Shown here piece by piece: positions 1-6,699 of a stretch of 10,174 nt of DNA (its first letter is position 1; each line of letters starts with the position of its first letter). The stretch lies in contig JAFABA010000089.1 of assembly GCA_023426265.1 (NCBI GenBank), positions 1-10,174 on the forward strand, in the 5' to 3' direction. The notes under the pieces were generated by a model. That model did not search any database, was not told the DNA's origin, and worked only from the letters and a program-made list of their open reading frames with translations. The translations under genes were made by a program, and so were the position numbers. Source of the stretch: Bacillota bacterium. GTDB lineage: Bacteria > Bacillota > Clostridia > Christensenellales > CAG-138.

Positions 1-78
1 AAAGGCAGTCATACAACAGCGATAACAAATTTGCTCCAACATGTTAATGAAATTGTCCAAGAGATAAACACTATCTAA
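1..78 (+). CDS. Possible C-terminal end of an upstream gene (unrecognised)
   Basis: Frame 1 is open from the window edge to a TAA at 76-78 and gives 25 residues ending VNEIVQEINTI. The last 15 or so residues alternate hydrophobic and polar positions as in an amphipathic helix. Such a short open stretch can occur by chance, and no family can be assigned. It overlaps in another frame the SSB-tail-like stretch at 51-158, so at most one of the two is likely to be real coding sequence. The region is much richer in A and T than the genes further right. Confidence 0.25.
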   Translation, partial: KGSHTTAITNLLQHVNEIVQEINTI

Positions 79-158
79 ATAAACATTTTTCCAAGTATAT
101 CGAAGCTCCATTGCCCGATTTTTCGGACATAAGCGAAGAAGAAGATTTGCCATTTTAA
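51..158 (+). pseudogene. Possible remnant of an SSB C-terminus (acidic tail)
   Basis: In the frame ending with TAA at 156-158 the DNA encodes a tail ending FSDISEEEDLPF. Bacterial single-stranded DNA-binding proteins end in an acidic tip of the form DDDLPF, which docks partner repair and replication proteins, and this ending matches that pattern. However, the frame is blocked by TAA TGA at 45-50, no start codon or ribosome binding site precedes it, and no OB-fold sequence is seen in any frame of the 50 bases upstream. It may therefore be the decayed end of an ssb gene, a frameshifted gene continuing to the left, or chance. The call rests only on the last dozen residues. Confidence 0.25.
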
Positions 159-173
159 TAGGCTTATCAATAA

Positions 174-200
174 ACAAAAACCCGCCCGCAAAGGCAGGTT
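174..200 (-). terminator. Intrinsic terminator of the UPF0303 gene
   Basis: Read on the minus strand, an 8-bp stem (AACCTGCC pairing with GGCGGGTT, one G-U wobble) closes a 6-base TTTGCG loop and is followed by TTTTTGTTT. It lies about 40 bases after the stop codon of the minus-strand gene. This is the layout of a Rho-independent terminator. Confidence 0.75.
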
Positions 201-240
201 GGGAACCGTTGATCACGGCGGAAATTTATGTGAGCGGGGT

Positions 241-744
241 TCAATCCACTTCTGCCGGGTCAATCACGGGTACATTGTCTTGGTTCAGATATTTGGCAAG
301 ACAGTTCGTGAGAAACCCGTGATCCTCCACATGTGGCAAATTGGATACCGTTACCGCCGCGACTGTACCGACGCCCCGTACGTAAACGGGGAAGCCTCCG
401 CCGCAAAAGACATAGGTCTTGCTGTCCAACCCGTGGACGGACACGTCTTCTCCCGTAATTTTGGATGATATGTACATGCCCAGCGAACTCCGTTCGGTAT
501 GTGCAACCGTATTGAATTTGCGCTGCATCCATGCCTGGTTATTCAAGCTGGTGCCGTCCGATCCGTATTGGAACAGGATGTAACCGTTCAATTTGCGAAT
601 GCAGATGGCGATATCTATATTTTCCGCTATAGCTTCTTCCACCATGAGCTTGCCCAGATCCCACGCATCCTGACTGTTGAAGCGATCAAACCGAAGCAAG
701 GCCTCCTGCTCCCGAACGATCTTATCCAATTTGGCGAAATTCAT
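241..744 (-). CDS. UPF0303 / HbpS-like (DUF336) family protein
   Basis: The 167-residue protein matches the UPF0303 group of the GlcG/HbpS-like fold, small cytoplasmic proteins of about 160 residues whose biochemical role is not settled; some relatives bind haem or corrinoid-like ligands. Visible family signatures are NGYILFQY (53-60), a GTSLNN...W.QRKFNTV stretch (64-80), GGGFPVYVRGVGTVAAVTVS (115-134) and the LPHVEDHGF segment (136-144). Length is full for the family and no membrane segment or signal peptide is present. An ATG 75 bases further upstream is in frame, but the chosen ATG has AAGGAGAT about 7 bases ahead of it and gives the family's usual N-terminus. The gene has its own terminator at 174-200 and is divergent from the tetR-hydrolase unit. 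The family call is fairly sure; a function is not. Confidence 0.85.
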   Translation of the reverse strand: MNFAKLDKIVREQEALLRFDRFNSQDAWDLGKLMVEEAIAENIDIAICIRKLNGYILFQYGSDGTSLNNQAWMQRKFNTVAHTERSSLGMYISSKITGEDVSVHGLDSKTYVFCGGGFPVYVRGVGTVAAVTVSNLPHVEDHGFLTNCLAKYLNQDNVPVIDPAEVD

Positions 745-817
745 CAAGATATCTCCTTTAGTTTTATCAAGTGGTCCGTAAACGAAGAAATGGGAATGCA
801 ACGCTTGTTCATTTTTC

Positions 818-846
818 ATTATAATACAATCATTTCATTTACAAAA
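818..846 (-). promoter_or_regulatory. Putative promoter of the UPF0303 gene
   Basis: On the minus strand there is a perfect -10 TATAAT (818-823) with a weak -35-like TTTTGT (841-846) 17 bases upstream. It would start transcription roughly 70 bases before the preferred ATG at 744. This position also favours that ATG over the upstream in-frame one at 819, which would fall inside or ahead of the transcript start. Confidence 0.5.
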
Positions 847-912
847 GACTGAAGTGTTTACCGGTTATGTAGTGCCGCCATATGCGCTCTGCCTCCGGAT
901 GATTTTATTTAT

Positions 913-943
913 ATGACATATATGTCATGTGACGGGATTGTCA
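913..943 (+). promoter_or_regulatory. Probable TetR-type operator (palindrome plus second dyad)
   Basis: ATGACATATATGTCAT at 913-928 is a perfect 16-bp palindrome. Immediately downstream, TGAC and GTCA at 930-933 and 940-943 form a second, looser inverted repeat with a 6-base centre, using the same half-site letters. The second dyad overlaps the -35 box of the tetR promoter at 938-943, so a bound dimer would block RNA polymerase. TetR-family regulators commonly bind such palindromes next to their own gene. Assignment to the adjacent regulator is inferred from position. Confidence 0.65.
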
Positions 944-966
944 TATTGCATTTGCTATGGTATACT
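938..966 (+). promoter_or_regulatory. Promoter of the tetR-hydrolase operon
   Basis: TTGTCA (938-943) and TATACT (961-966) are separated by the ideal 17 bases. Transcription would begin near 973, giving a very short leader just ahead of the ribosome binding site at 975-983. The -35 box is shared with the right half of the second operator dyad, which supports autorepression. Confidence 0.7.
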
Positions 967-988
967 CCTCCTGTCAGGAGGTGCTTGG

Positions 989-1594
989 ATGCCCAAGGAT
1001 ACTTTTTTTAATCTGCCCGAACCAAAACGAAAAGCGGTATTTGATGCCGCCGTGAGGGAGTTCTCGATGCATATGTTCGGCGAGTCCTCCATTAACCGTA
1101 TCGTCAAAGCGGCGCAAATTCCAAGAGGAAGCTTCTACCAGTATTTTGACGGGAAAGAGGATTTGTTTTCGTATGTAATAGGGGAGATTTTTGCTGAGAT
1201 AGAAAATATCATAGAGACCCGGCGGGAGGCCAGCCGGGAGGCGGATGCATTGTCGCTCTTTATGGAAAAAGTGTACGCAACGACCGTTCTGAACAAGCAA
1301 AAACCGGAATATGTGCAGATCACCCTTTTGCAGTCCAGGGACAATACGCCGTTTGTCAGGCAATTTTTCGAGCTGTCCGGCGCGCAAAGGCGGAACGTAC
1401 TCCAACTGTTCGAACGTGATAAACAGCGGAGAATCATCAGGGAAGACGCCGACTGTTCGCTTATTATCGACATGCTCTATACCCTGTCAAAGGAGCTGTT
1501 CTTTGAAGCCGATATGGACGGCGAAGCCTATATCAGGAAGATGGAAGCGGCCATTCAAATCATCCGGGAAGGGATCGGGAGGAATACGATATGA
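989..1594 (+). CDS. TetR/AcrR-family transcriptional regulator
   Basis: This 201-residue protein has the TetR layout: an N-terminal DNA-binding domain of about 60 residues followed by a helical ligand-binding and dimerisation domain. The helix-turn-helix is recognisable at about residues 33-60 (SSINRIVKAAQIPRGSFYQYF followed by GKEDLF), including the typical G-S-F-Y-x-Y-F recognition helix. The remaining 140 residues are variable, as usual, and do not reveal the ligand. The start was placed at the ATG with CAGGAGGTG at 975-983; an in-frame codon 60 bases upstream lies inside the promoter and operator. It overlaps the following hydrolase gene by ATGA, so the two are co-transcribed and probably translationally coupled. 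It most likely represses its own operon through the palindromes at 913-943 and is released by a small molecule handled by the hydrolase; that last point is inference. Confidence 0.92.
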   Translation: MPKDTFFNLPEPKRKAVFDAAVREFSMHMFGESSINRIVKAAQIPRGSFYQYFDGKEDLFSYVIGEIFAEIENIIETRREASREADALSLFMEKVYATTVLNKQKPEYVQITLLQSRDNTPFVRQFFELSGAQRRNVLQLFERDKQRRIIREDADCSLIIDMLYTLSKELFFEADMDGEAYIRKMEAAIQIIREGIGRNTI

Positions 1595-2451
1595 AAATTC
1601 AATCGGGAATCATATCCACCGAGGGCGATGAACTTTATTACAAGGTCCGCGGGGAAGGCAAGCCGATCCTCTTCATAGCGCCCGGAGGCGGCAATGGCGA
1701 TGACTACTTGCCGATAGCGAATATCCTGGCAAATTCTTATCAAGTAATCACCTATGACCGAAGGGCGAACGCAAGGAGCACAAGGCATTTTCCCAATGAT
1801 TTCAGTATACGCCAGCAAAGCCGTGACGCCGTGGCTGTCTTAGATGAATTGGGAATAACAGAGGCTCTTGTCATTGGCAACAGCAGCGGCGCGGTTATCG
1901 CCTTGGATATGGCCACGGCCTTTCCGGAACGTGTCCATGCGGCCGTTATCCACGAGGCTCCGATTCCTTCGGTGCTGCCGGAAGCAGGGAAATGGAGGGA
2001 GTTCTTTGTTTCATGCAACGAACTCGCAAAGGAAAAGGGCTCTCCGGCGGGGGCGAAGAAGTTTTTCTTTGGTGTTGAGCTGCCGACGTATCCTCTGCTT
2101 TGGGCCACGATAAAGATACGGGTATTCATGAAGCAGGAGCGCCTGGAAAACGAACCTCCGAGAATAAGCTCGGCGGACGCAAACGACGTGCTTTTGTTAA
2201 ACGAGCTGCTGCCCGTCACAGGGTATGAGCCGGACTTTGAAGCGGCAAAGGCTGGCGGGGCGAAGTTCTATATTGGTTGCAGCCGGTACGGGCTGAAGCG
2301 CAGCGCATGGTACGCAAATAGCGGGCGGATCATGGCGGAAAAGCTTTCATGCGAACTGGTTGTGTTTCCGGGGCATCACGGCTCGTTTATGGATCGCCCG
2401 GCTGGATGGTCGGCGGTCGTTCGGGAGATTGCCCAAAAGGCGGGTTGGTGA
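1591..2451 (+). CDS. Alpha/beta hydrolase fold protein
   Basis: A 286-residue cytoplasmic alpha/beta hydrolase. Visible signatures are the oxyanion-loop segment IAPGGGNGDDY (29-39), the strand-turn VITYDRRANARS (52-63), the nucleophile elbow VIGNSSGA (94-101) with Ser98 as predicted nucleophile, IHEAP (120-124) after the next strand, and PGHHGSFMDRP (260-270) carrying the predicted catalytic His262 or His263. The catalytic acid normally found after strand 7 is not evident: the corresponding stretch YIGCSRYGLKRSAW (227-240) has no Asp or Glu. The substrate could be an ester, lactone or similar small molecule, but cannot be told. The start ATG overlaps the tetR stop (ATGA), with GGGAGG eight bases ahead. 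No signal peptide or lid transmembrane segment is seen. Being next to a TetR gene suggests the enzyme removes or modifies a compound sensed by that regulator. Confidence 0.9.
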   Translation: MKIQSGIISTEGDELYYKVRGEGKPILFIAPGGGNGDDYLPIANILANSYQVITYDRRANARSTRHFPNDFSIRQQSRDAVAVLDELGITEALVIGNSSGAVIALDMATAFPERVHAAVIHEAPIPSVLPEAGKWREFFVSCNELAKEKGSPAGAKKFFFGVELPTYPLLWATIKIRVFMKQERLENEPPRISSADANDVLLLNELLPVTGYEPDFEAAKAGGAKFYIGCSRYGLKRSAWYANSGRIMAEKLSCELVVFPGHHGSFMDRPAGWSAVVREIAQKAGW

Positions 2452-2497
2452 GTCCCGGCCCATCGCACTGATAAATATCCATATCCCTGGCATGATG

Positions 2498-2524
2498 AAA
2501 AAGCCCGGTTTTCCGGGCTTTTTT
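2498..2524 (+). terminator. Intrinsic terminator of the tetR-hydrolase operon
   Basis: A perfect stem AAGCCCGG/CCGGGCTT with a TTTT loop (2501-2520) is followed by a T run to 2524 and preceded by a matching A run. It lies about 50 bases after the hydrolase stop. The flanking A run means it could also work on the opposite strand. Confidence 0.9.
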
Positions 2525-2589
2525 GCTTTTTATAATTTAAAGTCAGGAGCGAGGCAATAAGAATTCCGGGTTCCATTTAAAAGCCATTT

Positions 2590-2607
2590 GTTTCGATAAG
2601 TTTCGAT
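2590..2607 (+). repeat. Direct repeat upstream of the GH3 promoter
   Basis: GTTTCGAT occurs twice at 2590-2597 and 2600-2607, exactly 10 bases (about one helical turn) apart, ending 10 bases before the -35 box of the GH3 promoter. Tandem half-sites on one DNA face just upstream of a -35 are a common arrangement for an activator. No regulator is identified and the repeat is short. Confidence 0.4.
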
Positions 2608-2617
2608 GTATAAACAA

Positions 2618-2646
2618 TTGACATTTGTCTTTTGAGACGATACCTT
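2618..2646 (+). promoter_or_regulatory. Putative promoter of the GH3 gene
   Basis: A consensus -35 TTGACA (2618-2623) is followed after 17 bases by a poor -10, TACCTT (2641-2646). A strong -35 with a weak -10 often goes with dependence on an activator. A small inverted repeat GTCT-TTTG-AGAC (2627-2638) lies in the spacer. The leader to the ATG would be about 30 bases. Confidence 0.5.
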
Positions 2647-2685
2647 TAAATGGATGTAATTTCCAGTTATTGAGGAGGAGTGGAG

Positions 2686-4545
2686 ATGAAAAAGATCTTT
2701 TCCGCGCTGCTTTTCGGGCTGTTATTGTTTACGTTTACGGCGTGTGCACCAATCTCCACGCCTTCCGCCAATACACAGACGAATGGGGAAGGAACGGCGC
2801 AATCTGCAGAAATTTATCTGGACTCGTCTTACAGCACGGAACAGCGCGTCGCCGATTTGCTTTCCAGAATGAGCCTTGCGGACAAAGCGGGCCAGATGGT
2901 CCAGGGGGAACAGTTTCCTGTAAGCGAAAAAGATATGGCCGGCCTGGGCCTGGGCTCCGTATTGAGCGGCGGCGGTTCGGTGCCGGATAATAAAAACACT
3001 GTGGAGCACTGGAACAAAGCGATCGACGCTTTTCAAAAGGCGGCGCTCTCCAGAAACATCAAAATACCGTTTCTGTACGGGGTTGATGCGGTCCACGGCC
3101 ACAACACCGTTTATGGCGCGGTGATATTCCCGCATAATATCGGCGTGGGCGCCGCCAATGACAAAGAACTGACGGAGCAGATGGGCGCCTATGTGGCCGA
3201 AGAAATAAAAATGACCGGGGTTCTGTGGAATTTTGCGCCCTGCGTGGCGGTCGCGCAGGACCCGAGATGGGGGCGCACATACGAAAGTTTTTCAAGCGAC
3301 CCGGAACTTGTAAGCGAGCTTGCCTCGGCTTATTTAAAGGGGCAGCAAAGCGGCAAAGTTCTTGCCACCGCCAAGCATTACGCGGGGGACGGCGGCGCGC
3401 GTTACGGCACAGGCGAAGGTGGCAACCTGATAGATCGCGGCGACGTCGCGATGGAGGAGCAGCAGTTTAGATTGCTGCATCTTGCGCCCTATGTGCGGCT
3501 TGTCGAGGACGGCGTAAAATGCGTGATGGTATCGTTCAGCTCATATAACGGCCTGAAGATGCATGAACACAAATATCTGATCACCGATGTTCTGAAGACT
3601 GAGCTTGGGTTTCAGGGATTTGTCGTAACCGACTGGGAAGGTACAAACGGAGTGAACGCGCCGACGTTTGAGGCGCGCTTAGCGGCGGCAATCAATGCTG
3701 GCGTCGATATGCTTATGGAGCCCAACCGTTATAAAGAAGCGGCCGAAGCTATCATCAGCGGCGTAGAAAGCGGCGCAATTCCGCAGGAAAGAGTGGACGA
3801 CGCCGTATCCCGCATATTGACCGTTAAGTTCGATATGGGGCTGTTTGAGGACCCGTTCCTCGATCACACGCCCATCGCGGTGGATGAACTGGGCAGCGGG
3901 GAAGGCCGCGCGCTTGCGAAAAAGCTGGTGGAAAAGTCCCAGGTACTGTTAAAAAACGAGAATGGGCTGCTCCCGTTTCAGCCGGGACAGAAAATATTTG
4001 TCTTGGGTCCCGCCGCGGATAATATCGGCGTGCAGTGCGGCGGGTGGACGTTGAGCTGGCAGGGAATTGCCGATCAGGATCTCACGCCCGGCACATCCAT
4101 ACTGGAAGGGCTTATGAATTGCGCGGATCAATACGGCCTGGAGATCATTACGGATGAAAGCCGCGCAAGCGAAGCGGACGTCGTGCTGCTAACACTTGGG
4201 GAGAGGCCATACGCCGAGTATGAAGGCGATACCGCCGATCTTTCCATTACAGGCGGCCTGGCGCTTGATAAAAATTCCGAAGCGATTTTTGAAGCGCAGA
4301 GCCTGAATAAACCGACGGTAACGCTGATCGTAGCGGGGCGAAACGTGCTGATAAACGAATTCATAAACGACTGGGACAGCGTGGTCATGTGCTACTTGCC
4401 CGGGACGGAAGGGGACGGCGTGGTATCATTGCTTGTGGGCGCTACCCCGTTTACAGGCAGGCTTCCCATGCCGTGGTATAAATCCGTGGATGATATCGGC
4501 AAGGACAATCCCGACCTGCTGTTTGAGATGGGATTCGGGCTGTAA
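2686..4545 (+). CDS. GH3 exo-beta-glucosidase lipoprotein (ExoI/cellodextrinase-like)
   Basis: A 619-residue secreted glycoside hydrolase family 3 enzyme that should release glucose from the non-reducing ends of beta-glucans or cello-oligosaccharides. The N-terminus MKKIFSALLFGLLLFTFTAC is a lipoprotein signal with Cys20 as predicted lipid-anchor site, followed by a Ser/Thr/Asn-rich tether to about 40. The (beta/alpha)8 domain contains PFLYGVDAVHGHN (128-140), DPRWGRTYESFS (192-203), KHYAGDGG (230-237) and VTDWEG (314-319) with nucleophile Asp316. The second domain contains LGERPYAEYEGD (504-515), which should supply the acid/base Glu (probably Glu511), and CYLPGTEGDG near 569-578. This two-domain form without a fibronectin domain matches plant ExoI and bacterial ExoP-like enzymes. 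The GDGG motif speaks against NagZ-type N-acetylglucosaminidases, which carry a His/Asp loop there. A GTG two codons upstream is possible, but the ATG is better spaced from GAGGAGGAG at 2672-2680. It is monocistronic, with promoter and terminator. Confidence 0.93.
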   Translation: MKKIFSALLFGLLLFTFTACAPISTPSANTQTNGEGTAQSAEIYLDSSYSTEQRVADLLSRMSLADKAGQMVQGEQFPVSEKDMAGLGLGSVLSGGGSVPDNKNTVEHWNKAIDAFQKAALSRNIKIPFLYGVDAVHGHNTVYGAVIFPHNIGVGAANDKELTEQMGAYVAEEIKMTGVLWNFAPCVAVAQDPRWGRTYESFSSDPELVSELASAYLKGQQSGKVLATAKHYAGDGGARYGTGEGGNLIDRGDVAMEEQQFRLLHLAPYVRLVEDGVKCVMVSFSSYNGLKMHEHKYLITDVLKTELGFQGFVVTDWEGTNGVNAPTFEARLAAAINAGVDMLMEPNRYKEAAEAIISGVESGAIPQERVDDAVSRILTVKFDMGLFEDPFLDHTPIAVDELGSGEGRALAKKLVEKSQVLLKNENGLLPFQPGQKIFVLGPAADNIGVQCGGWTLSWQGIADQDLTPGTSILEGLMNCADQYGLEIITDESRASEADVVLLTLGERPYAEYEGDTADLSITGGLALDKNSEAIFEAQSLNKPTVTLIVAGRNVLINEFINDWDSVVMCYLPGTEGDGVVSLLVGATPFTGRLPMPWYKSVDDIGKDNPDLLFEMGFGL

Positions 4546-4594
4546 ACCGAAGAGAATACGCTGCTCATTTATAAGATTGAAAGACAGAAAAAAG

Positions 4595-4633
4595 AGAAGT
4601 CCCTTCTGCAATCAGGAGGAACTTCTTTTTCTT
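4595..4633 (+). terminator. Intrinsic terminator of the GH3 gene
   Basis: A 14-bp stem (4595-4608 with 4613-4626, one mismatch and one G-U pair) closes a CAAT loop and runs into TTTTT CTT. An A run precedes the stem, so the opposite strand also shows terminator form. It lies 50 bases after the GH3 stop and separates it from the GH18 gene. Confidence 0.9.
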
Positions 4634-4708
4634 GCACTTGATGCGCCAATCCGGAAGAATTCGTTCATATTTCCGGATTTCATTGGATATTGCGGTGGAA
4701 GTTACATT

Positions 4709-4743
4709 TTATTTATACCAATCAATTTCTGTATACTTATAGT
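4709..4743 (+). promoter_or_regulatory. Tentative promoter of the GH18 gene
   Basis: TATACT at 4732-4737 is a good -10, but the only -35 candidate at 17-base spacing, TTATTT (4709-4714), is poor. A second -10-like TATAGT overlaps at 4738-4743. The AT-rich stretch here and the terminator just upstream make a promoter in this interval necessary; the exact boxes are uncertain. Confidence 0.35.
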
Positions 4744-4799
4744 TGCCGATGCATAGTCGCATTCTGGGGTGCTGGCTGCCCAATTATTTGGAGGGAATT

Positions 4800-6662
4800 T
4801 TGTACAAGCGAAAAGCGATATGTTCCATACTGATTGCCGCCGTTATGGCAGTGCTTCTTTTCTCAGGGCATACGGCGCTGGCAGAGGAATCCGTCACAGG
4901 CCGAATCGTGAACTGCACGAATAACGTCAATGTGCGCAAAGGCCCCGGCACCAATTATGTAAAAGTGGGCGTCGCACCCAAAAACGCGCTATACCCTGTT
5001 CTCGGGCAATCGGGAGATTGGGTTCAGATTCGTTTCCAGGGGGCCGCGGCGTATGTGCACGGGGACTATATCCGCTTAGAAGCCGTCCAGCCGCCGGAAC
5101 AAAACAACTCCTCCGCTCAAACGGGAACCATTATAAACTGCAGCACCTCGGTAAACGTGCGCAAAGGGCCCGGCACCGGCTATGCAAAGCTGGGGGTCGC
5201 ATTAAAAGGCGCGTTTTATCAAGTGCTTGGAAAATCCGGCTCCTGGTACAAAATCGACTATAAAGGCTCCACAGGATACATATCCGCCGATTATTTAAAG
5301 GTATCGTCAGGAGTCCCCGCAAGCCCGGCGCCGGGCAGCCAAACGGGGAAAATCGTGAACTGCACCACGTCGGTCAACGTCCGCAGCGGGCCAAGTACCA
5401 GCTATTCCAAGCTGGGCGTTGCTTTAAAAGGCGCGGTTTATCCCGTAAAGGGCAAGTCCGGTTCGTTTTATGCGATCGAGTATGGTGGCAAAACCGGTTA
5501 TGTAAGCGCAAGCTATCTTTCCGTGACATCGGCGCCCACGCCGGCACCGATCCCAACGCCCACACCGGCTCCGATACCCACGCCAACCCCGGCGCCCGCG
5601 CCTGCCGGAGGCAAGATCATATTAGGATATTACGCGTCCTGGGCCGCGCATTCGGGGTATACGCCGGATCGGATACCGGAAGGTGTAACGCATGTCAACT
5701 ATGCGTTTGCCAATATCGGTACGGACTATAAAATTAAGATGGGCGACCCGGCAACAGACCCCGTGAACTTTGAAAAGCTGAGGAAGCTAAAGCGGCAGCG
5801 GCCGGAATTGAAGACTCTCATTTCTGTCGGCGGATGGACATGGTCTCAGAGGTTTTCGGACGCCGCGCTGACGGACGCGCGCCGCACGGCATTTGCAAAT
5901 AGCGTGGTGGCGTTTATCACGCAGCATGGCTTTGACGGCGTGGATATCGACTGGGAGTATCCGGTGGGCGGCGGGCTTCCCGAGAACGTCATAAGGCCGG
6001 AAGATAAAACGAATTTCACTTTATTGATGAAAAAACTCCGCGAAAAGCTGGACGCGCAGGGCGCACTGGACGGGCGGCATTACCTGCTCTCGTTCGCAGG
6101 CGCTTCGGGCGCGTTCTACGCCCAAAATACCGAACTCAAAAAGCTCGCCGGCTATGTGGATTTTGCCACGGTCATGACATACGACATGCACGGCCCGTGG
6201 CCGGGCAGCTTTACCGATTTTAACGCGCCATTATATACGCCTTCCGAAAATACGCCGCAGTATAAATGGAGCTGCAACGCTGCGGTAAAGCTGTGGACCG
6301 ACGAAGGATTTCCGAAAACCAAACTCATTATGGGTATCCCGTTCTATGGCATAAAGTTCGATGGGGTTACAAATTTAAACCGCGGGCTTTATCAGCGCTT
6401 TACCTCAGGTTCGTCCATCCCGTACGATGAGATCGCATCCGATTACCTTGATAACCCGGCGTATACGCAATATGAGCACCCCGATGCGCTGGTGCCTTGG
6501 CTGTTTGACGGCTCCACATTTATTTCGTATGACGACGTAGAGTCGGTCTCCGCGAAAGGAGAGTATATCAAGGATACCGGGCTGGGCGGCGCGGCGATCT
6601 GGGAATTGTCCCAAAGCGCCGACGGCACATTGTTTGGCGCGCTCTATGAGGCTATTCGTTAG
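4800..6662 (+). CDS. Secreted GH18 chitinase-like enzyme with three SH3b domains
   Basis: A 620-residue exported enzyme. Residues 1-28 are a signal peptide (YKRK basic start, hydrophobic core, cleavage after ALA-28). Three bacterial SH3 domains follow at about 34-93, 109-168 and 183-242, each with VNVRxGPxTxY; such domains bind cell wall. A Pro/Thr/Ala linker (243-271) leads to a GH18 barrel (272-620). The barrel has the SVGGW motif (342-346), the complete catalytic FDGVDIDWEYP (378-388) with acid Glu386 and its helper Asp residues 382 and 384, MTYDMHG (459-465) and AIWELSQ near the end. GH18 enzymes cleave beta-1,4 N-acetylglucosamine links by substrate-assisted catalysis. The barrel looks chitinase-like, but the SH3b domains leave peptidoglycan as a possible target. 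The start is TTG at 4800 with GGAGGG at 4790-4795; the in-frame ATG at 4749 has no ribosome binding site and would spoil the signal peptide. Transcribed alone, convergent with the P450 gene. Confidence 0.92.
   Translation: MYKRKAICSILIAAVMAVLLFSGHTALAEESVTGRIVNCTNNVNVRKGPGTNYVKVGVAPKNALYPVLGQSGDWVQIRFQGAAAYVHGDYIRLEAVQPPEQNNSSAQTGTIINCSTSVNVRKGPGTGYAKLGVALKGAFYQVLGKSGSWYKIDYKGSTGYISADYLKVSSGVPASPAPGSQTGKIVNCTTSVNVRSGPSTSYSKLGVALKGAVYPVKGKSGSFYAIEYGGKTGYVSASYLSVTSAPTPAPIPTPTPAPIPTPTPAPAPAGGKIILGYYASWAAHSGYTPDRIPEGVTHVNYAFANIGTDYKIKMGDPATDPVNFEKLRKLKRQRPELKTLISVGGWTWSQRFSDAALTDARRTAFANSVVAFITQHGFDGVDIDWEYPVGGGLPENVIRPEDKTNFTLLMKKLREKLDAQGALDGRHYLLSFAGASGAFYAQNTELKKLAGYVDFATVMTYDMHGPWPGSFTDFNAPLYTPSENTPQYKWSCNAAVKLWTDEGFPKTKLIMGIPFYGIKFDGVTNLNRGLYQRFTSGSSIPYDEIASDYLDNPAYTQYEHPDALVPWLFDGSTFISYDDVESVSAKGEYIKDTGLGGAAIWELSQSADGTLFGALYEAIR
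4899..5525 (+). repeat. Three tandem SH3b-encoding repeats
   Basis: Three units of about 180 bp at 4899-5078, 5124-5303 and 5346-5525 encode homologous SH3b domains separated by short Ser/Pro/Gln-rich linkers. Units 2 and 3 resemble each other more in protein (both have KLGVALKGA and TGYxSAxYL) than either resembles unit 1, as expected from internal duplication. Short near-identical DNA blocks, for example around the KGPGT codons of units 1 and 2, could allow recombination and copy-number change. Confidence 0.75.
5538..5603 (+). repeat. 24-bp tandem repeat coding a Pro/Thr/Ala linker
   Basis: Two full 24-bp units (5538-5561 and 5562-5585) each encode TPAPIPTP, followed by a partial unit encoding TPAPAPA. 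This is the flexible linker between the SH3b array and the GH18 barrel. The codons differ between units at third positions, so it is not a very recent exact duplication. Confidence 0.85.
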
Positions 6663-6699
6663 CGTCCGAATCCGGTTTGTGGGAGGCGCTGAACGTGCG

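Noticed and set aside
2686..4545. Possibility that the GH3 enzyme is a NagZ-type N-acetylglucosaminidase working with the GH18 enzyme in wall recycling
   Set aside because: The motif at 230-237 is KHYAGDGG, typical of beta-glucosidase/exoglucanase members, and the second catalytic domain with GERPYAE is present; NagZ lacks that domain and carries a His/Asp loop.
6663..6699. Possible hairpin between the convergent GH18 and P450 genes
   Set aside because: Only short, interrupted pairing (AGCG with CGCT) is present and no T run follows on either strand, so I do not call a terminator.
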